Shown: positions 50,639-63,982 of the stretch, piece after piece | Layout: each line of letters opens with the position of its first letter | Position numbering within the stretch: the first letter of the stretch is position 1 | Assembly (NCBI GenBank): GCA_023396115.1 | Contig: JAEWXC010000017.1 | Coordinates: 25,048-89,047 of the forward strand | Reading direction: 5' to 3' | Length of the DNA stretch: 64,000 nt | Source of the DNA: Actinomycetes bacterium | GTDB taxonomy: Bacteria > Actinomycetota > Actinomycetes > Propionibacteriales > Nocardioidaceae | Notes under the pieces: generated by a model | Database searches by the model: none | Seen by the model: the letters and a program-made list of their open reading frames with translations, nothing else | What the model was told of the DNA's origin: nothing | Made by a program: the position numbers and the translations under genes

Positions 50639-51936
50639 GCACCATCGAGACCACGGCCCCGGTCCCGCAGGACGGCACCGAGGTCACGCCGGAGCGCTCG
50701 ATGGCGCTCAAGTCGGCGTGGAAGACGCCGATCATCTTCGCGGTGATGACCGTGGCGGTCGCGCTGCTGGTGCTGTTCGGTGCCCGCGACGGCGAGACGA
50801 GGTACCGGTTCGCCTCCAAGACCGACTTCTTCCAGATCCCCGAGTTCGGCTTCGCCTCCACCCCCACCGTGTGGTGCGCCGTGGTCGTGATGGCCCTGTG
50901 CACCGTCGCTGCGGTGCTGCGGGTCAAGGCCCAGCGGGCGGTCCCGCTGTGGCTGGTGGCGCTGTTCAGCGTGGCCGGCATGGCCGGGTTCCTGGCCTGG
51001 GCGGCCACCGGCGGTTCGCTGCCGATGGTCAGCCTGTTCGCCGGCACCATCACCCTGGCGATGCCGCTGATCTTCGGCGCCATGGGTGGCGTGCTCGGTG
51101 AGCGTGCCGGCGTGGTGAACATCGCGATCGAGGCCCAGCTGCTGCTCGGTGCCTTCGGTGCGGCGATGTTCGGCACCCTCGGCGGGTCGCCCTGGGTCGG
51201 TCTGGTCGCCGCGATGCTCTGCGGTGGCCTGGTCGCGCTGGTCCTGGCGTTCTTCGCGATCACCCACTTCGTCGAGCAGGTCATCGTCGGTGTGGTGCTG
51301 AACGTGCTCGTCATGGGTGTCACCGGGTTCCTGTTCGGCCAGCTGATGACCGAGCACCCCGACACGATGAACCGGCCCGAGCACTTCGAGCGGGTGCCGA
51401 TCCCGCTGCTCTCGGAGATCCCCGTGATCGGCCCGACCTTCTTCCGCCAGACCGCCCTGGGGTACCTGATGTACCTCGTGGTGATCCTGGTGGCGTGGGG
51501 CCTGTACCGCACCAAGTGGGGTCTGCGGGTCCGGGCCGTCGGTGAGCACCCGAAGGCCGCGGACACCGTCGGCATCAACGTCATCCGGACCCGGTACACG
51601 ACGGTGCTGCTGGCCGGTCTGGTGGCCGGTATGGGTGGTGCCACCTACACCCTGATCTCGACGTCCTCGTTCGGCCGGGAGATGACCGACGGTGCGGGCT
51701 ACATCGCGCTGGCGGCGGTCATCTTCGGCCGCTGGGACCCGATCCGCGCGACCCTGGCGGCGCTGCTGTTCGGCTTCGCCACGAACCTGTCCGGGGTGCT
51801 GGCGGCGGTCGACTCGCCGGTGCCGGCCCAGTTCATGCTGATGCTGCCGTACCTGGTGACGGTGGTGGCGGTGGCCGGTCTGGTCGGCCACTCCCGGGCA
51901 CCGGCCGCGGACGGGGTCCCGTACCGGAAATCCTGA
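50635..51936 (+). CDS. Nucleoside ABC transporter, permease subunit 2
   Basis: A 433-residue permease paired with the preceding one, by chance with the same residue count. About ten hydrophobic segments with ITLAMPLIFGAMGGVLGERAGVVNIAIEAQ and VRAVGEHPKAADTVGINVI as coupling motif. GTG at 50635 overlaps the previous stop (GTGA). It ends 15 bases from the convergent M20 hydrolase gene. The two subunits form a heterodimer channel. Confidence 0.92.
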   Translation: MSTIETTAPVPQDGTEVTPERSMALKSAWKTPIIFAVMTVAVALLVLFGARDGETRYRFASKTDFFQIPEFGFASTPTVWCAVVVMALCTVAAVLRVKAQRAVPLWLVALFSVAGMAGFLAWAATGGSLPMVSLFAGTITLAMPLIFGAMGGVLGERAGVVNIAIEAQLLLGAFGAAMFGTLGGSPWVGLVAAMLCGGLVALVLAFFAITHFVEQVIVGVVLNVLVMGVTGFLFGQLMTEHPDTMNRPEHFERVPIPLLSEIPVIGPTFFRQTALGYLMYLVVILVAWGLYRTKWGLRVRAVGEHPKAADTVGINVIRTRYTTVLLAGLVAGMGGATYTLISTSSFGREMTDGAGYIALAAVIFGRWDPIRATLAALLFGFATNLSGVLAAVDSPVPAQFMLMLPYLVTVVAVAGLVGHSRAPAADGVPYRKS

Positions 51937-51951
51937 CCACGGCGGGGTCGT

Positions 51952-53169
51952 TCAGGCGCCGGTGCCGAGCACCGCGACCTGTGCCAGCAGCCGGGCCGCG
52001 ATCAGGGTGGCGCGCTCGTCGACGCGCAGGTTGCCCTGGTGCAGGTCGTAGGTGGGTCCACCCGGGGTACGGGTGCCGAGCCGGGCCATCGAGCCGGGCA
52101 CCTGGTCCAGGTACCAGCCGTAGTCCTCGCCGCCCAGGCTCTGCGGGGTCGGCACCGGGCCGCGCCGGCCGAGGACCCGTTCGGTGGCCGCGGTGAGCAG
52201 GGCGGTCGCCTCGCGCTGGTTGACCACGGGCGGCACACCCCGCTGGTAGGTGACCTCGGCGCTGACTCCGTAGGGGGCCACCACCTGACCGATCAGGGTG
52301 CGGACCAGGTGCTCGGCCTCGGCCCAGGTGACCGCGTCCAGCATCCGCACGGTGCCGACGAGCTCACCCGAACCGGGGATCACGTTGGCGGCGGAGCCGG
52401 CGGCGACCTTGCCCCACACCACGCTGACCCCGGCGCGGGGGTCGAGGCGGCGCGAGAGGATCGCGGGGAGCTCGGTGATCAGCTTGCCGAGCGCGAAGGT
52501 CAGCTCCTCGGTCAGGTGCGGACGGGAGGTGTGCCCGCCGCGTCCGGTCAGCCGCACCTGCAGGAAATCCGCGGCGCCGGTCAGCGGCCCCTCCCGCAGA
52601 CCCACCCGGCCGACGTCCAGGCTGGGGTCGCAGTGCAGCCCGAAGACGGTGTCGACGCCGTCGAGCGCCCCGTCGGCGATCAGGTGCAGCGCACCGCCGG
52701 GCATGACCTCCTCGGCGGGCTGGAACAGCAGCCGCACCCGGCCGGGCAGCAGGCCAGCGGCGTTCACCTCGTCGAGGGCGAGGGCGGCACCGAGCAGTCC
52801 GGTGGTGTGCACGTCGTGCCCGCAGGCGTGGGCGACACCGGGCACGGTCGAGCGCCACGGGTCCGGCACGGTGTCGTCGACCGGCAGCGCATCCATGTCG
52901 CCGCGCAGCGCCACGCACCGGCCACCGGTGCCCAGATCGGCGATGATCCCCCCGCCGTCGATCCGGCGCACCTGCCAGGCGGTGCCGTCGAGGTGCTCGA
53001 CGACGACCTGGCTGGTGCGGTGCTCGACCCAGCTGAGCTCGGGGTGGGCGTGCAGGTCGCGGCGCACCTCGACGAGGTGCTCGGCGTGCCGGGCCACGAC
53101 CTCGTCGATGAGGGTGGCGGCTGCGCCGGCCGCGTCGGCGGAGGCGGTGGGGGCGGTGGGCGTGGACAT
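51952..53169 (-). CDS. M20-family amidohydrolase (peptidase-like, AmiA/AmiB group)
   Basis: A 405-residue metal-dependent hydrolase of the M20D/HipO-like group, acting on N-acyl or carbamoyl amino acids or related amides. Metal-site segments are LHAHPELSWVE, GDMDALPVDD, HACGHDVHTTG (Cys-Gly-His-Asp), FQPAEEVMPGG (catalytic and metal Glu) and GLHCDPSLDVG; a late GGEDYGWYL supplies the final ligand region. In M. tuberculosis homologous amiA1/amiB1 genes neighbour this salvage locus. ATG at 53169; TACCCT lies eight bases upstream on the same strand (53178-53183). Substrate unproven. Confidence 0.88.
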   Translation of the reverse strand: MSTPTAPTASADAAGAAATLIDEVVARHAEHLVEVRRDLHAHPELSWVEHRTSQVVVEHLDGTAWQVRRIDGGGIIADLGTGGRCVALRGDMDALPVDDTVPDPWRSTVPGVAHACGHDVHTTGLLGAALALDEVNAAGLLPGRVRLLFQPAEEVMPGGALHLIADGALDGVDTVFGLHCDPSLDVGRVGLREGPLTGAADFLQVRLTGRGGHTSRPHLTEELTFALGKLITELPAILSRRLDPRAGVSVVWGKVAAGSAANVIPGSGELVGTVRMLDAVTWAEAEHLVRTLIGQVVAPYGVSAEVTYQRGVPPVVNQREATALLTAATERVLGRRGPVPTPQSLGGEDYGWYLDQVPGSMARLGTRTPGGPTYDLHQGNLRVDERATLIAARLLAQVAVLGTGA

Positions 53170-53177
53170 CGGTTCCT

Positions 53178-53183
53178 AGGGTA
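53178..53183 (-). promoter_or_regulatory. -10 box of a probable leaderless amidohydrolase promoter
   Basis: TACCCT on the minus strand, eight bases before the ATG at 53169. Confidence 0.35.
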
Positions 53184-53283
53184 CGCACCCCGACCGGGTG
53201 GGACGGACCGGTTTGCCCGTGGCTACCGGCGGGTAGGCGAACGGGTGGTCGCCATCGGGGGCGATCACCGAGGGAGGTCGGTT

Positions 53284-53769
53284 GTGCGTGCACGCAGGAA
53301 CTACCCGTCCGGTCCGGCGACCGTGGTCGCCGGTAGTCTGGTCGTCCTCACCCTGTTGGGAGGGTGTGGGGGCGACGCTGAGGCTGCGGACTCACCCGAC
53401 GGCGCCTGGGAGGAGCTGAGCTCCGTCTCGTCGTCGCTGCTGACGGGAGCCGCGCCCGGCGCGGAGGTGACGCCCGAGGCGAGCGACCCCGTCCCGTGCG
53501 GCGGCTACCTGGGCACCGACTCCACCCGGGTGCACGTGCCCTACGAGGCCACCGTCGAGCCCCGGGAGGAGCCGCGCGAGGTGATCCGGCGGGTGGTCGC
53601 CGCGCTGAAGGCCGGCGGGGTGGAGCCGGCCGATCCGGAACGCCGGGGGAAGTCCCGGGTGGTCTCGTTCGGCAACGAGCTCTTCGCGGGCGAGGCCGTG
53701 CTCAGCCCGAACGGTCGCCTGACCGTCCGGGCCAGCACGGCCTGCCTGGAGAACCCTGACGCGACCTGA
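53284..53769 (+). CDS. Small lipoprotein, function unknown
   Basis: A 161-residue lipoprotein with signal VVAGSLVVLTLLGG and lipobox LGGC (Cys near 24). The mature part is acidic and contains two further Cys (VPCGGYLG and STACLENP) that may pair; the first lies in PVPCGGYLGTDSTRVHV. The LSPNGRLTVRASTACL end is typical of small actinobacterial secreted lipoproteins of unknown role. GTG at 53284 has GGGAGG seven bases upstream. It lies between the M20 hydrolase (divergent) and the Ca-binding repeat gene (convergent), with no clear partner. Confidence 0.75.
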   Translation: MRARRNYPSGPATVVAGSLVVLTLLGGCGGDAEAADSPDGAWEELSSVSSSLLTGAAPGAEVTPEASDPVPCGGYLGTDSTRVHVPYEATVEPREEPREVIRRVVAALKAGGVEPADPERRGKSRVVSFGNELFAGEAVLSPNGRLTVRASTACLENPDAT

Positions 53770-53785
53770 CCCGGCCGGGGCCGGC

Positions 53786-55150
53786 TCAGCGGGGCGAAGT
53801 CCAGGACGTCAGGCGCGACTCGACGCCGGTCGTCACTGCCGCGGCGGTGTCGGAGTCGGCTCCGGTCCACGGCCAGTACATGGCGTCCTCACCAGCACCA
53901 CCGTCCACCGAGGACCCCGCGATGTTCCCGACGTCGAGCCGGATCCGGTCGTCGCCTCCCCCGGTCGCGACCGTCGCGGTGCGTGCCATCAGGTCGACCG
54001 TCTCGGCAGCATCCGTGCCGGTGAAGGTGACGTCGCGCTGGTAGGCCCGCAGGTTCCACCGCTCGCCCCCGGTCGGCAACGGTCGAGGCTGACCGCCGAT
54101 CAGGAAGCCGCCCCCTGTCAGGTCGACCGACATGGCGGCGAAGGTCTGGGCGTCGACCACGTCCTGACCTGCACCCAGGTCGATGGCTCCGCCCCAGGTC
54201 TCGTCCAGGTGGATGTCGTCGTCACCGGCGCCGAGGTCGGCCGAGGCGGCAGCCCCCTCCGCCAGGTACACCCGGTCGTCCCCGTCCCCGGTCCGGACAC
54301 TCCCCCGCGTCTTCTTGCCAGCGTGCACGATGTCGTCGCCCGCTCCGGTGTCGACCCGGTCCGCACCCTCGGTGAGCTGCAGTTCGTCGGCGGCACCGCC
54401 GGTGCGGTACTCGTCGGCTCCGCTCGCGCGTCCCTTCCACGCGGTGCGACGCACCCAGCTCGAGGCGGAGTACCGGTCCTCGCGGACGTGGTTCCTCCCC
54501 TCAGCCAGGTCGACGACGTCGGCACCGGGACCCGCCACGACACCCTCGGGGCGCTCCGAGCCGAGCACCCGGTCGGCGAACCGGCTCCCCTCGATGAGCA
54601 CCGCAGGGGTGACGTCGTGCTTGATCTTCCGGTTGGCGGCCAGCCGGATGGTGTCCCGACCCTGACCCTTCGCCGTGCCGGCGGCGAGGTCGACCACCAC
54701 GCCCCGCTTGGCGCGGGCGAAGGAGATCCGGTCCGGCTCGCGCCACCACTCGCGCGGGTCGAAACCGGGCACGATCAGGTCGTCGCCGGGACCGGCGTCG
54801 ATCCAGTCCCCGACGGTCTCCGGGTCGTCGACGTCCGGGTCGAAGCGGTCCTTCCCGCCGAAGATCCGGTCGTCGCCCTTGCCGCCGCAGATGATGTCAG
54901 CGCCACCGCGACCCTTGATCACGTCGTCCCCACCCAGGCCGACGATCACGTCGTCCTTCCTCGTCCCGACCAACCGGTCGGCGCGCTTGGTGCCCACGAT
55001 CGTCGCGCGCTTGCCGCGACACGTCGGGTGGGACTTCCCGCCGGCTGCCTCCGCGGAGGTTGCTGGCTGGACCACCGTCATCGCCGCCGCACACAGGGCT
55101 GCGACGCCCACCATCGTCAGCCAGCGGCTGGGCCGTCCGTACGTCACCAT
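53786..55150 (-). CDS. Secreted RTX-like calcium-binding repeat protein
   Basis: A 454-residue exported protein with a Sec signal (VGVAALCAAAMTVV ... SAEAAG). The mature N-terminus has a row of nonapeptide-like Ca-binding repeats: GTKRADRLVGTRKDDVI, GLGGDDVIKGRGGADII and GGKGDDRIFGG. Further degenerate Gly-Asp repeats (GAGDDIVHAG, GDGDDRVYL, GAGDDDIHL, GGGDDRIRLD, GGAGEDAMYW) run to the end. RTX proteins usually leave by a type I system; here a Sec signal and no T1SS suggest folding outside upon Ca binding. Start ATG at 55150 with GGAGGA upstream. Two Cys near the start (PTCRG, IICGG) may pair. Function could be wall structure or adhesion. Confidence 0.82.
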   Translation of the reverse strand: MVTYGRPSRWLTMVGVAALCAAAMTVVQPATSAEAAGGKSHPTCRGKRATIVGTKRADRLVGTRKDDVIVGLGGDDVIKGRGGADIICGGKGDDRIFGGKDRFDPDVDDPETVGDWIDAGPGDDLIVPGFDPREWWREPDRISFARAKRGVVVDLAAGTAKGQGRDTIRLAANRKIKHDVTPAVLIEGSRFADRVLGSERPEGVVAGPGADVVDLAEGRNHVREDRYSASSWVRRTAWKGRASGADEYRTGGAADELQLTEGADRVDTGAGDDIVHAGKKTRGSVRTGDGDDRVYLAEGAAASADLGAGDDDIHLDETWGGAIDLGAGQDVVDAQTFAAMSVDLTGGGFLIGGQPRPLPTGGERWNLRAYQRDVTFTGTDAAETVDLMARTATVATGGGDDRIRLDVGNIAGSSVDGGAGEDAMYWPWTGADSDTAAAVTTGVESRLTSWTSPR

Positions 55151-55252
55151 CGCGTGGTTCTCCTCCGGTCGTGGAGCCACGGCCCGTCCGCGCCTCCACC
55201 CCACAACACGTGGCCCGGGCACCGGGAGGTTGGCACCGGGGCGGAGAAATTC

Positions 55253-56260
55253 TCAGGCGGAGTCGAAGGCGGCCAGGATCGCGTCCGCCGCAGCCGGCGC
55301 GGACAGCTCCCCCGACAGCACCCGGGTACGAATCTCCTCGCGCACCGCGGCCACCGCGGCGGAGCGACGTAGCCGGTCGGTGAGCTGGTCGGTGACCAGC
55401 GACCAGGTGAAGTCGAGCTGCTGCTGGGCCCGCTTGGCCCGGATCCCCTCGTCACCGAGGTGCTCGCGGTGGGTGCCGATCCGCGCCCACACGTCGTCGA
55501 CCCCGACCCCGGTCAGGCCCGAGGAGGTCACCACCGGCGGGGCCCACTCCTTCGGCCCGCGCACCATCCGCATCGCCCCGGCCAGCTCGCGGGCTGCGGC
55601 CCGTGCCTCGGCGGCCCGGTCCACCCCGCCACCGTTCTGCTCGTCGGCCTTGTTCACCGCGATCACGTCGGCGATCTCGAGGATGCCCTTCTTGATCCCC
55701 TGCAGCTGGTCGCCGGTGCGGGCCAGGGTGAGGAAGAGGAACGTGTCGACCATCCCGGCGACGGTGATCTCGGACTGGCCGACCCCGACGGTCTCGACCA
55801 GCACCACGTCGTAGCCGGCGCCCTCCAGGACGCTCATCGCCTGGGAGGTGGCGGCCGCGACGCCGCCGAGAGTCCCGGCGGTCGGCGAGGGCCGGATGAA
55901 GGCGTCCGGGTCGACCGACAGCTGCGGCATCCGGGTCTTGTCGCCGAGCACCGAGCCGCCGGTGCGCACGCTCGACGGGTCGACGGCGAGCACACCCACC
56001 CGGTGCCCCTGCTGGGTCAGCAGGGTGCCGAGCGACTCGATGAACGTCGACTTGCCCACGCCGGGCACCCCGGAGATGCCGACCCGCACGGTCGGTGCGG
56101 CGGTGGGGTCGGCGGTCGCGGCGAGCCGGGCCAGCAGGTCACGGGCGGCGGCCCGGTGGTCGGGTCTCGAGGACTCGACCAGGGTGATCGCGCGGGAGAC
56201 CGACGCGCGCTGGCCGGAGGCGAGTCCGGCCAGCAGCGCGTCGACGTCGACGGCAGCCAT
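55253..56260 (-). CDS. meaB: MeaB/ArgK GTPase, methylmalonyl-CoA mutase chaperone
   Basis: A 335-residue G3E GTPase that protects and reloads the B12 mutase. P-loop GISGVPGVGKSTFIESL (about residue 62), the switch/Mg segment AVDPSSVRTGGSVLGDKTRM, VETVGVGQSE and the guanine site NKAD are all in place. It follows mutB by 11 bases on the same strand, so mutase and chaperone are co-expressed. ATG at 56260. The C-terminal dimerisation helix ends SAPAAADAILAAFDSA. Confidence 0.95.
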   Translation of the reverse strand: MAAVDVDALLAGLASGQRASVSRAITLVESSRPDHRAAARDLLARLAATADPTAAPTVRVGISGVPGVGKSTFIESLGTLLTQQGHRVGVLAVDPSSVRTGGSVLGDKTRMPQLSVDPDAFIRPSPTAGTLGGVAAATSQAMSVLEGAGYDVVLVETVGVGQSEITVAGMVDTFLFLTLARTGDQLQGIKKGILEIADVIAVNKADEQNGGGVDRAAEARAAARELAGAMRMVRGPKEWAPPVVTSSGLTGVGVDDVWARIGTHREHLGDEGIRAKRAQQQLDFTWSLVTDQLTDRLRRSAAVAAVREEIRTRVLSGELSAPAAADAILAAFDSA

Positions 56261-56271
56261 GCGTCTGGCGC

Positions 56272-58430
<2,159 letters not shown>

Positions 58431-58434
<4 letters not shown>

Positions 58435-60182
58435 GCCAGCTGCTCCCTGGTGCGGTGGAGGAACGCGAGGGCGTCGACACCCATCGCAGCGGAGTCGTCG
58501 ACGGCCAGGTCACCCGGCTTGCCGGCGAGGATCACGTGCTGCACACCGGCGGCGCGCAGGGCCTCGACGGCCGCGGCACCCCACTCGGCGTACGCGGCGT
58601 CGCTGCCGGCCAGGCAGGCGACCTGCTCACCGGCGAGCGCGGCGACCAGGTCGTCGGGGCCGGTGGTCGCGCCGGCCTGGGAGACGGCGATGCCTCCGGC
58701 GGCCAGCAGGTTGGAGACGAACGTGGCGCGCGCGGTGTGCGCGGCGACGGTGCCCATCGTGGCCAGGTAGACCGGCGCGGCGGCCGGGGCGTCGCGCAGC
58801 TCCTCGAACGCGGCGCCGTAGCGGCGCACCGCGTCGGCCGAGGCGTGCGGGGCGCGCTGGGGCAGCTGCTCGGCCAGGTTCGGGAACTCGCTGACCCCGG
58901 TGATCGGCAGCTTGCGGCGGGCGACCAGCCCGTCGCGACGCTCCACGACCGCGGCGACGCGGGCCTCGAAGGAGCCGTCGGCGAGCGCGGCGGCGGCGCC
59001 CCCGGTCTCCTCGATCCGGCCCAGCTCGGCCCAACCGGCCACGGCAAGGTCGTCGGTGAGCTTCTCGACCGCGTAGGAACCGCCGGCCGGGTCGGTGACC
59101 TTGCCCAGGTGGGACTCGGCGACCAGCAGGCTGGAGGTGTTGCGCGCGATCCGGCGCCCGAGCGTCTCGGGCAGCCCCAGGGTCGCGTCGAACGGGACGA
59201 CGGTGACCGACTCGGCGCCGCCGACACCGGCGGCGAAGGCCGCCACGGTGCCGCGCAGCATGTTCACGTAGGGGTCGTACTTGCCCATCATCGCGCGGCT
59301 GGTGACCACGTGCTGGCGCTGCTGCACCGGCTCGGTGGCCCCGGACAGCTCGGCGACCCGGGCCCAGAGGCGGCGGGCCGCGCGGAGCTTGGCGATGGTC
59401 GGGAACTGCTCGTCGGTGGCCGCGTAGCGGAACTCCACCAGGCCGAGGGCGTCGCCCAGCGAGATGCCGGCGTCGGTCAGCTGGCGCAGCACGGCGGCGC
59501 CGGCGGCCATCGACCAGCCGAGCTCCTGCGCGTCGGAGGCACCGCGACCGTGGGCCTCGGTGGCGTCGACGACCACGCCCAGGGTGCCGGTGGTCAGCGC
59601 CAGCCGGGCGATCGCGACGAGTTCGTCGGTGGAGCCGCCGTCGAGCACGGGACGCGCGCCGAGGTTGGTGCCGGGGGCGGGCGTGGTGCCGACCAGCAGG
59701 TCGACCAGCGCCTCCGCGGCGGCCAGGCGCTCACCGGGGGCATCGAGGACGACCGGGGCCAGGTCCAGGTAGACACCGGCCAGCACCGACTCGAGGTCGG
59801 CGGCGGCCAGCGGGTCACCCAGCTCGACCCACACCGAGGTGGCGCCGTTGGCCAGGTCGACCAGGACTGCTTCATTGGCGGCCTTGGCGTCCGGGCCGAC
59901 CACGTGCACGCGGATGTCCCAGTCGCCCGAGCGCTCGGGGCGCCCGGCGGTGGTGAGGCCGTCCAGGTCGGCGGGGCTGCCGATCGGGGCCACGGTGATG
60001 TCGTCGAGCGTGGTGCGGGCGAGCTTCTCCCAGACGAGCGCGTCCGCGTCGGACTCGGTCATCCGGCGCGACTTGCGCAGCACGTCGGCGGTCGCCTTCT
60101 CCCAGTCCGCGCGGGTGACGGAGTCGGAGTCGCTGGCGAGCGCGAGCGGCTGCCCGGTCGCCTCGGGGGTGGGGTCGGTCAT
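58431..60182 (-). CDS. mutA: Methylmalonyl-CoA mutase, small (non-catalytic) subunit
   Basis: The 583-residue partner that stabilises MutB. It keeps the barrel layout (YDPYVNMLRGTVAAFAAGVGG, TDPAGGSYAVEKLTDDLA) but its C-terminal B12-like domain lacks DxHxxG (GSDAAYAEWGAAAVEAL instead), so it cannot bind cobalamin. The ATG at 60182 is seven bases behind TACCCT (60190-60195), suggesting a leaderless operon promoter. It is divergent from sdhC with a 191-base gap holding the iron box. Confidence 0.95.
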
Positions 60183-60189
60183 GGTTCCG

Positions 60190-60195
60190 AGGGTA
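60190..60195 (-). promoter_or_regulatory. -10 box of a probable leaderless mutA promoter
   Basis: TACCCT on the minus strand ends seven bases before the mutA ATG; no ribosome-binding site is seen. Confidence 0.4.
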
Positions 60196-60260
60196 GGGCG
60201 TGCGGAGGGTCACGGCGCGCCCGGCCCGGTATTCGGGAGCGGGACCGGTCCCCCGGAGCC

Positions 60261-60291
60261 TTGACAACTGGGTTAGGTTAGGAACACCTAA
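60261..60291 (+). promoter_or_regulatory. -35 element and DtxR/IdeR-type iron box upstream of sdhCAB
   Basis: A perfect TTGACA (60261-60266) is followed by TTAGGTTAGGAACACCTAA (60273-60291), which matches 16 of 19 positions of the DtxR/IdeR consensus and has both outer half-sites intact (TTAGG and CCTAA). The site overlaps where the -10 element would lie. A second -10-like TAGCCT occurs at 60360-60365, eight bases before the sdhC GTG. Confidence 0.75.
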
Positions 60292-60373
60292 GCGAAACCC
60301 TACCCATCGGTAGCGACAAGGTCACAGGACCGGGCGACTCTCAGCCTGCTCTCAGGCGGTAGCCTGACCTCTT

Positions 60374-61096
60374 GTGGCAGATACGACTCTCGTCAAGGGA
60401 GCGCGCGCGTCGCGCTCGACCATCGCGCTGAAACTCCTCATGGCCGGTTCCGGCATCGTGTTCATCGGGTTCGTCCTGACGCACATGTACGGCAACCTCA
60501 AGGCATTCGCCGGTCACGAGGCTTTCAACGAGTACGCGCACCACCTGCGCACCTTCGGGGAGCCGATGCTCCCCTACGAGGGGCTGCTGTGGGTGCTGCG
60601 GATCGTGCTGATCCTCAGCCTCGTCGTGCACGTGGGCTCGGCCGTGGCCCTGGCGCGTCGCGCCGGCCAGGCCCGCACCGTCAAGTACGCCGCGCGCAAG
60701 TACTCCTCGTCGATCTCCTCGCGCACCATGCGCTGGGGCGGTCTGACGATCCTCGTCTTCCTGGTCTGGCACCTGGTGAACTTCACCATCGGCAAGGTGA
60801 ACGTCAACCCCGACCCCAGCCCGAACACCGGCGCGAACCACACCGCCGACCCGTTCCTGCTGATGGTCGACACCTTCGACGTGTGGTGGATGACGATCAT
60901 CTACCTGATCGCCATGCTCGCCCTGGCCATGCACCTGCACCACGGCACCTGGTCGGCGCTGCAGACCCTCGGCCTGACCAACTCGGCCCGTTCGCGCAAG
61001 AACGCCAAGCTGGCCGGCTGGGTGGTCGCGATCGTGATCGCCGGTGGTTTCTCGCTCGTTCCGCTCGCCGTGCTCACCGGCGTCATCTCGAAGTAA
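60374..61096 (+). CDS. sdhC: Succinate dehydrogenase cytochrome b subunit (single-chain, di-haem type)
   Basis: A 240-residue membrane anchor with five helices, the type B form that replaces SdhC plus SdhD and carries two haems; it passes electrons to menaquinone. Conserved His appear in VLTHMYGN, EYAHHLRTFGE, VVHVGSAVAL, LVWHLVNFTIG and ALAMHLHHGTWSAL. GTG start at 60374. It is followed by sdhA after 15 bases. Similar subunits occur in Corynebacterium and Bacillus. Haem-containing, so its iron-box promoter is meaningful. Confidence 0.92.
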   Translation: MADTTLVKGARASRSTIALKLLMAGSGIVFIGFVLTHMYGNLKAFAGHEAFNEYAHHLRTFGEPMLPYEGLLWVLRIVLILSLVVHVGSAVALARRAGQARTVKYAARKYSSSISSRTMRWGGLTILVFLVWHLVNFTIGKVNVNPDPSPNTGANHTADPFLLMVDTFDVWWMTIIYLIAMLALAMHLHHGTWSALQTLGLTNSARSRKNAKLAGWVVAIVIAGGFSLVPLAVLTGVISK

Positions 61097-61111
61097 AGGA
61101 CGCAGATCTCC

Positions 61112-63154
<2,043 letters not shown>

Positions 63155-63197
63155 GCCGCGCTCACCTGTACACCGACGCGAGAGAGACGACGAACTG

Positions 63198-63941
63198 ATG
63201 AAGCTGACCCTGAAGATCTGGCGCCAGAGCGGTCCGACCGCCAAGGGTGCGCTGCACACCTACCAGCTCGACGGTGTCTCGGAGGACATGAGCTTCCTGG
63301 AGATGCTCGACGTCCTCAACGAGCAGCTGAACGAGAAGGGCGAGGAGCCCGTCGCGTTCGACTCCGACTGTCGTGAGGGCATCTGCGGCATGTGCTCGCT
63401 GATGATCAACGGCGAGGCGCACGGGCCGGAGGTCACCACCACCTGCCAGCTGCACATGCGCTCGTTCAAGGACGGCGAGACGATCACCATCGAGCCGTGG
63501 CGCGCCGAGCCGTTCCCGGTCATCAAGGACCTGGTCGTCGACCGCGGCGCCTTCGACCGGATCATCCAGTCCGGCGGGTTCATCTCGGCCAACACCGGCT
63601 CGGCCCCCGAGGCCAACTCGGTGCCGGCTCCGCGCGACAAGGCGATGCGTGCCTTCAACGTGGCCACCTGCATCGGTTGCGGCGCCTGCGTCGCGGCCTG
63701 CCCCAACGGGTCGGCCTCGCTGTTCCTGGGCGCGAAGATCACCCACCTGGGTGAGCTCCCGCAGGGCCAGCCCGAGCGCTGGGACCGGGTCACCAGCATG
63801 GTGGCCCAGCACGACCACGAGGGCTTCGGTGGCTGCACCAACATCGGTGAGTGCACCGCCGCCTGCCCCAAGGAGATCCCGCTCGACGTGATCTCGCAGC
63901 TGAACAAGGACCTGCGCACCGCGCTGCGCCAGGGTCACTGA
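63198..63941 (+). CDS. sdhB: Succinate dehydrogenase iron-sulfur subunit
   Basis: A 247-residue electron carrier with three clusters. The [2Fe-2S] ligands are in DCREGICGMCSLMINGEA and TTTCQLH; the other clusters use CIGCGACVAACPNGS and GGCTNIGECTAACPKEIPL. ATG at 63198 after a 43-base gap. The stop is followed by a strong GC hairpin. It completes the operon; its iron demand fits the operon's IdeR-like site. Confidence 0.96.
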   Translation: MKLTLKIWRQSGPTAKGALHTYQLDGVSEDMSFLEMLDVLNEQLNEKGEEPVAFDSDCREGICGMCSLMINGEAHGPEVTTTCQLHMRSFKDGETITIEPWRAEPFPVIKDLVVDRGAFDRIIQSGGFISANTGSAPEANSVPAPRDKAMRAFNVATCIGCGACVAACPNGSASLFLGAKITHLGELPQGQPERWDRVTSMVAQHDHEGFGGCTNIGECTAACPKEIPLDVISQLNKDLRTALRQGH

Positions 63942-63954
63942 TCCAGCTCCGTGC

Positions 63955-63982
63955 GCCCGCCCCGCCCCCCCCCGGGGCGGGC
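63955..63982 (+). terminator. Intrinsic terminator after sdhCAB
   Basis: GCCCGCCCC (63955-63963) pairs with GGGGCGGGC (63974-63982) around a C-rich loop, 13 bases past the sdhB stop. Confidence 0.75.
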
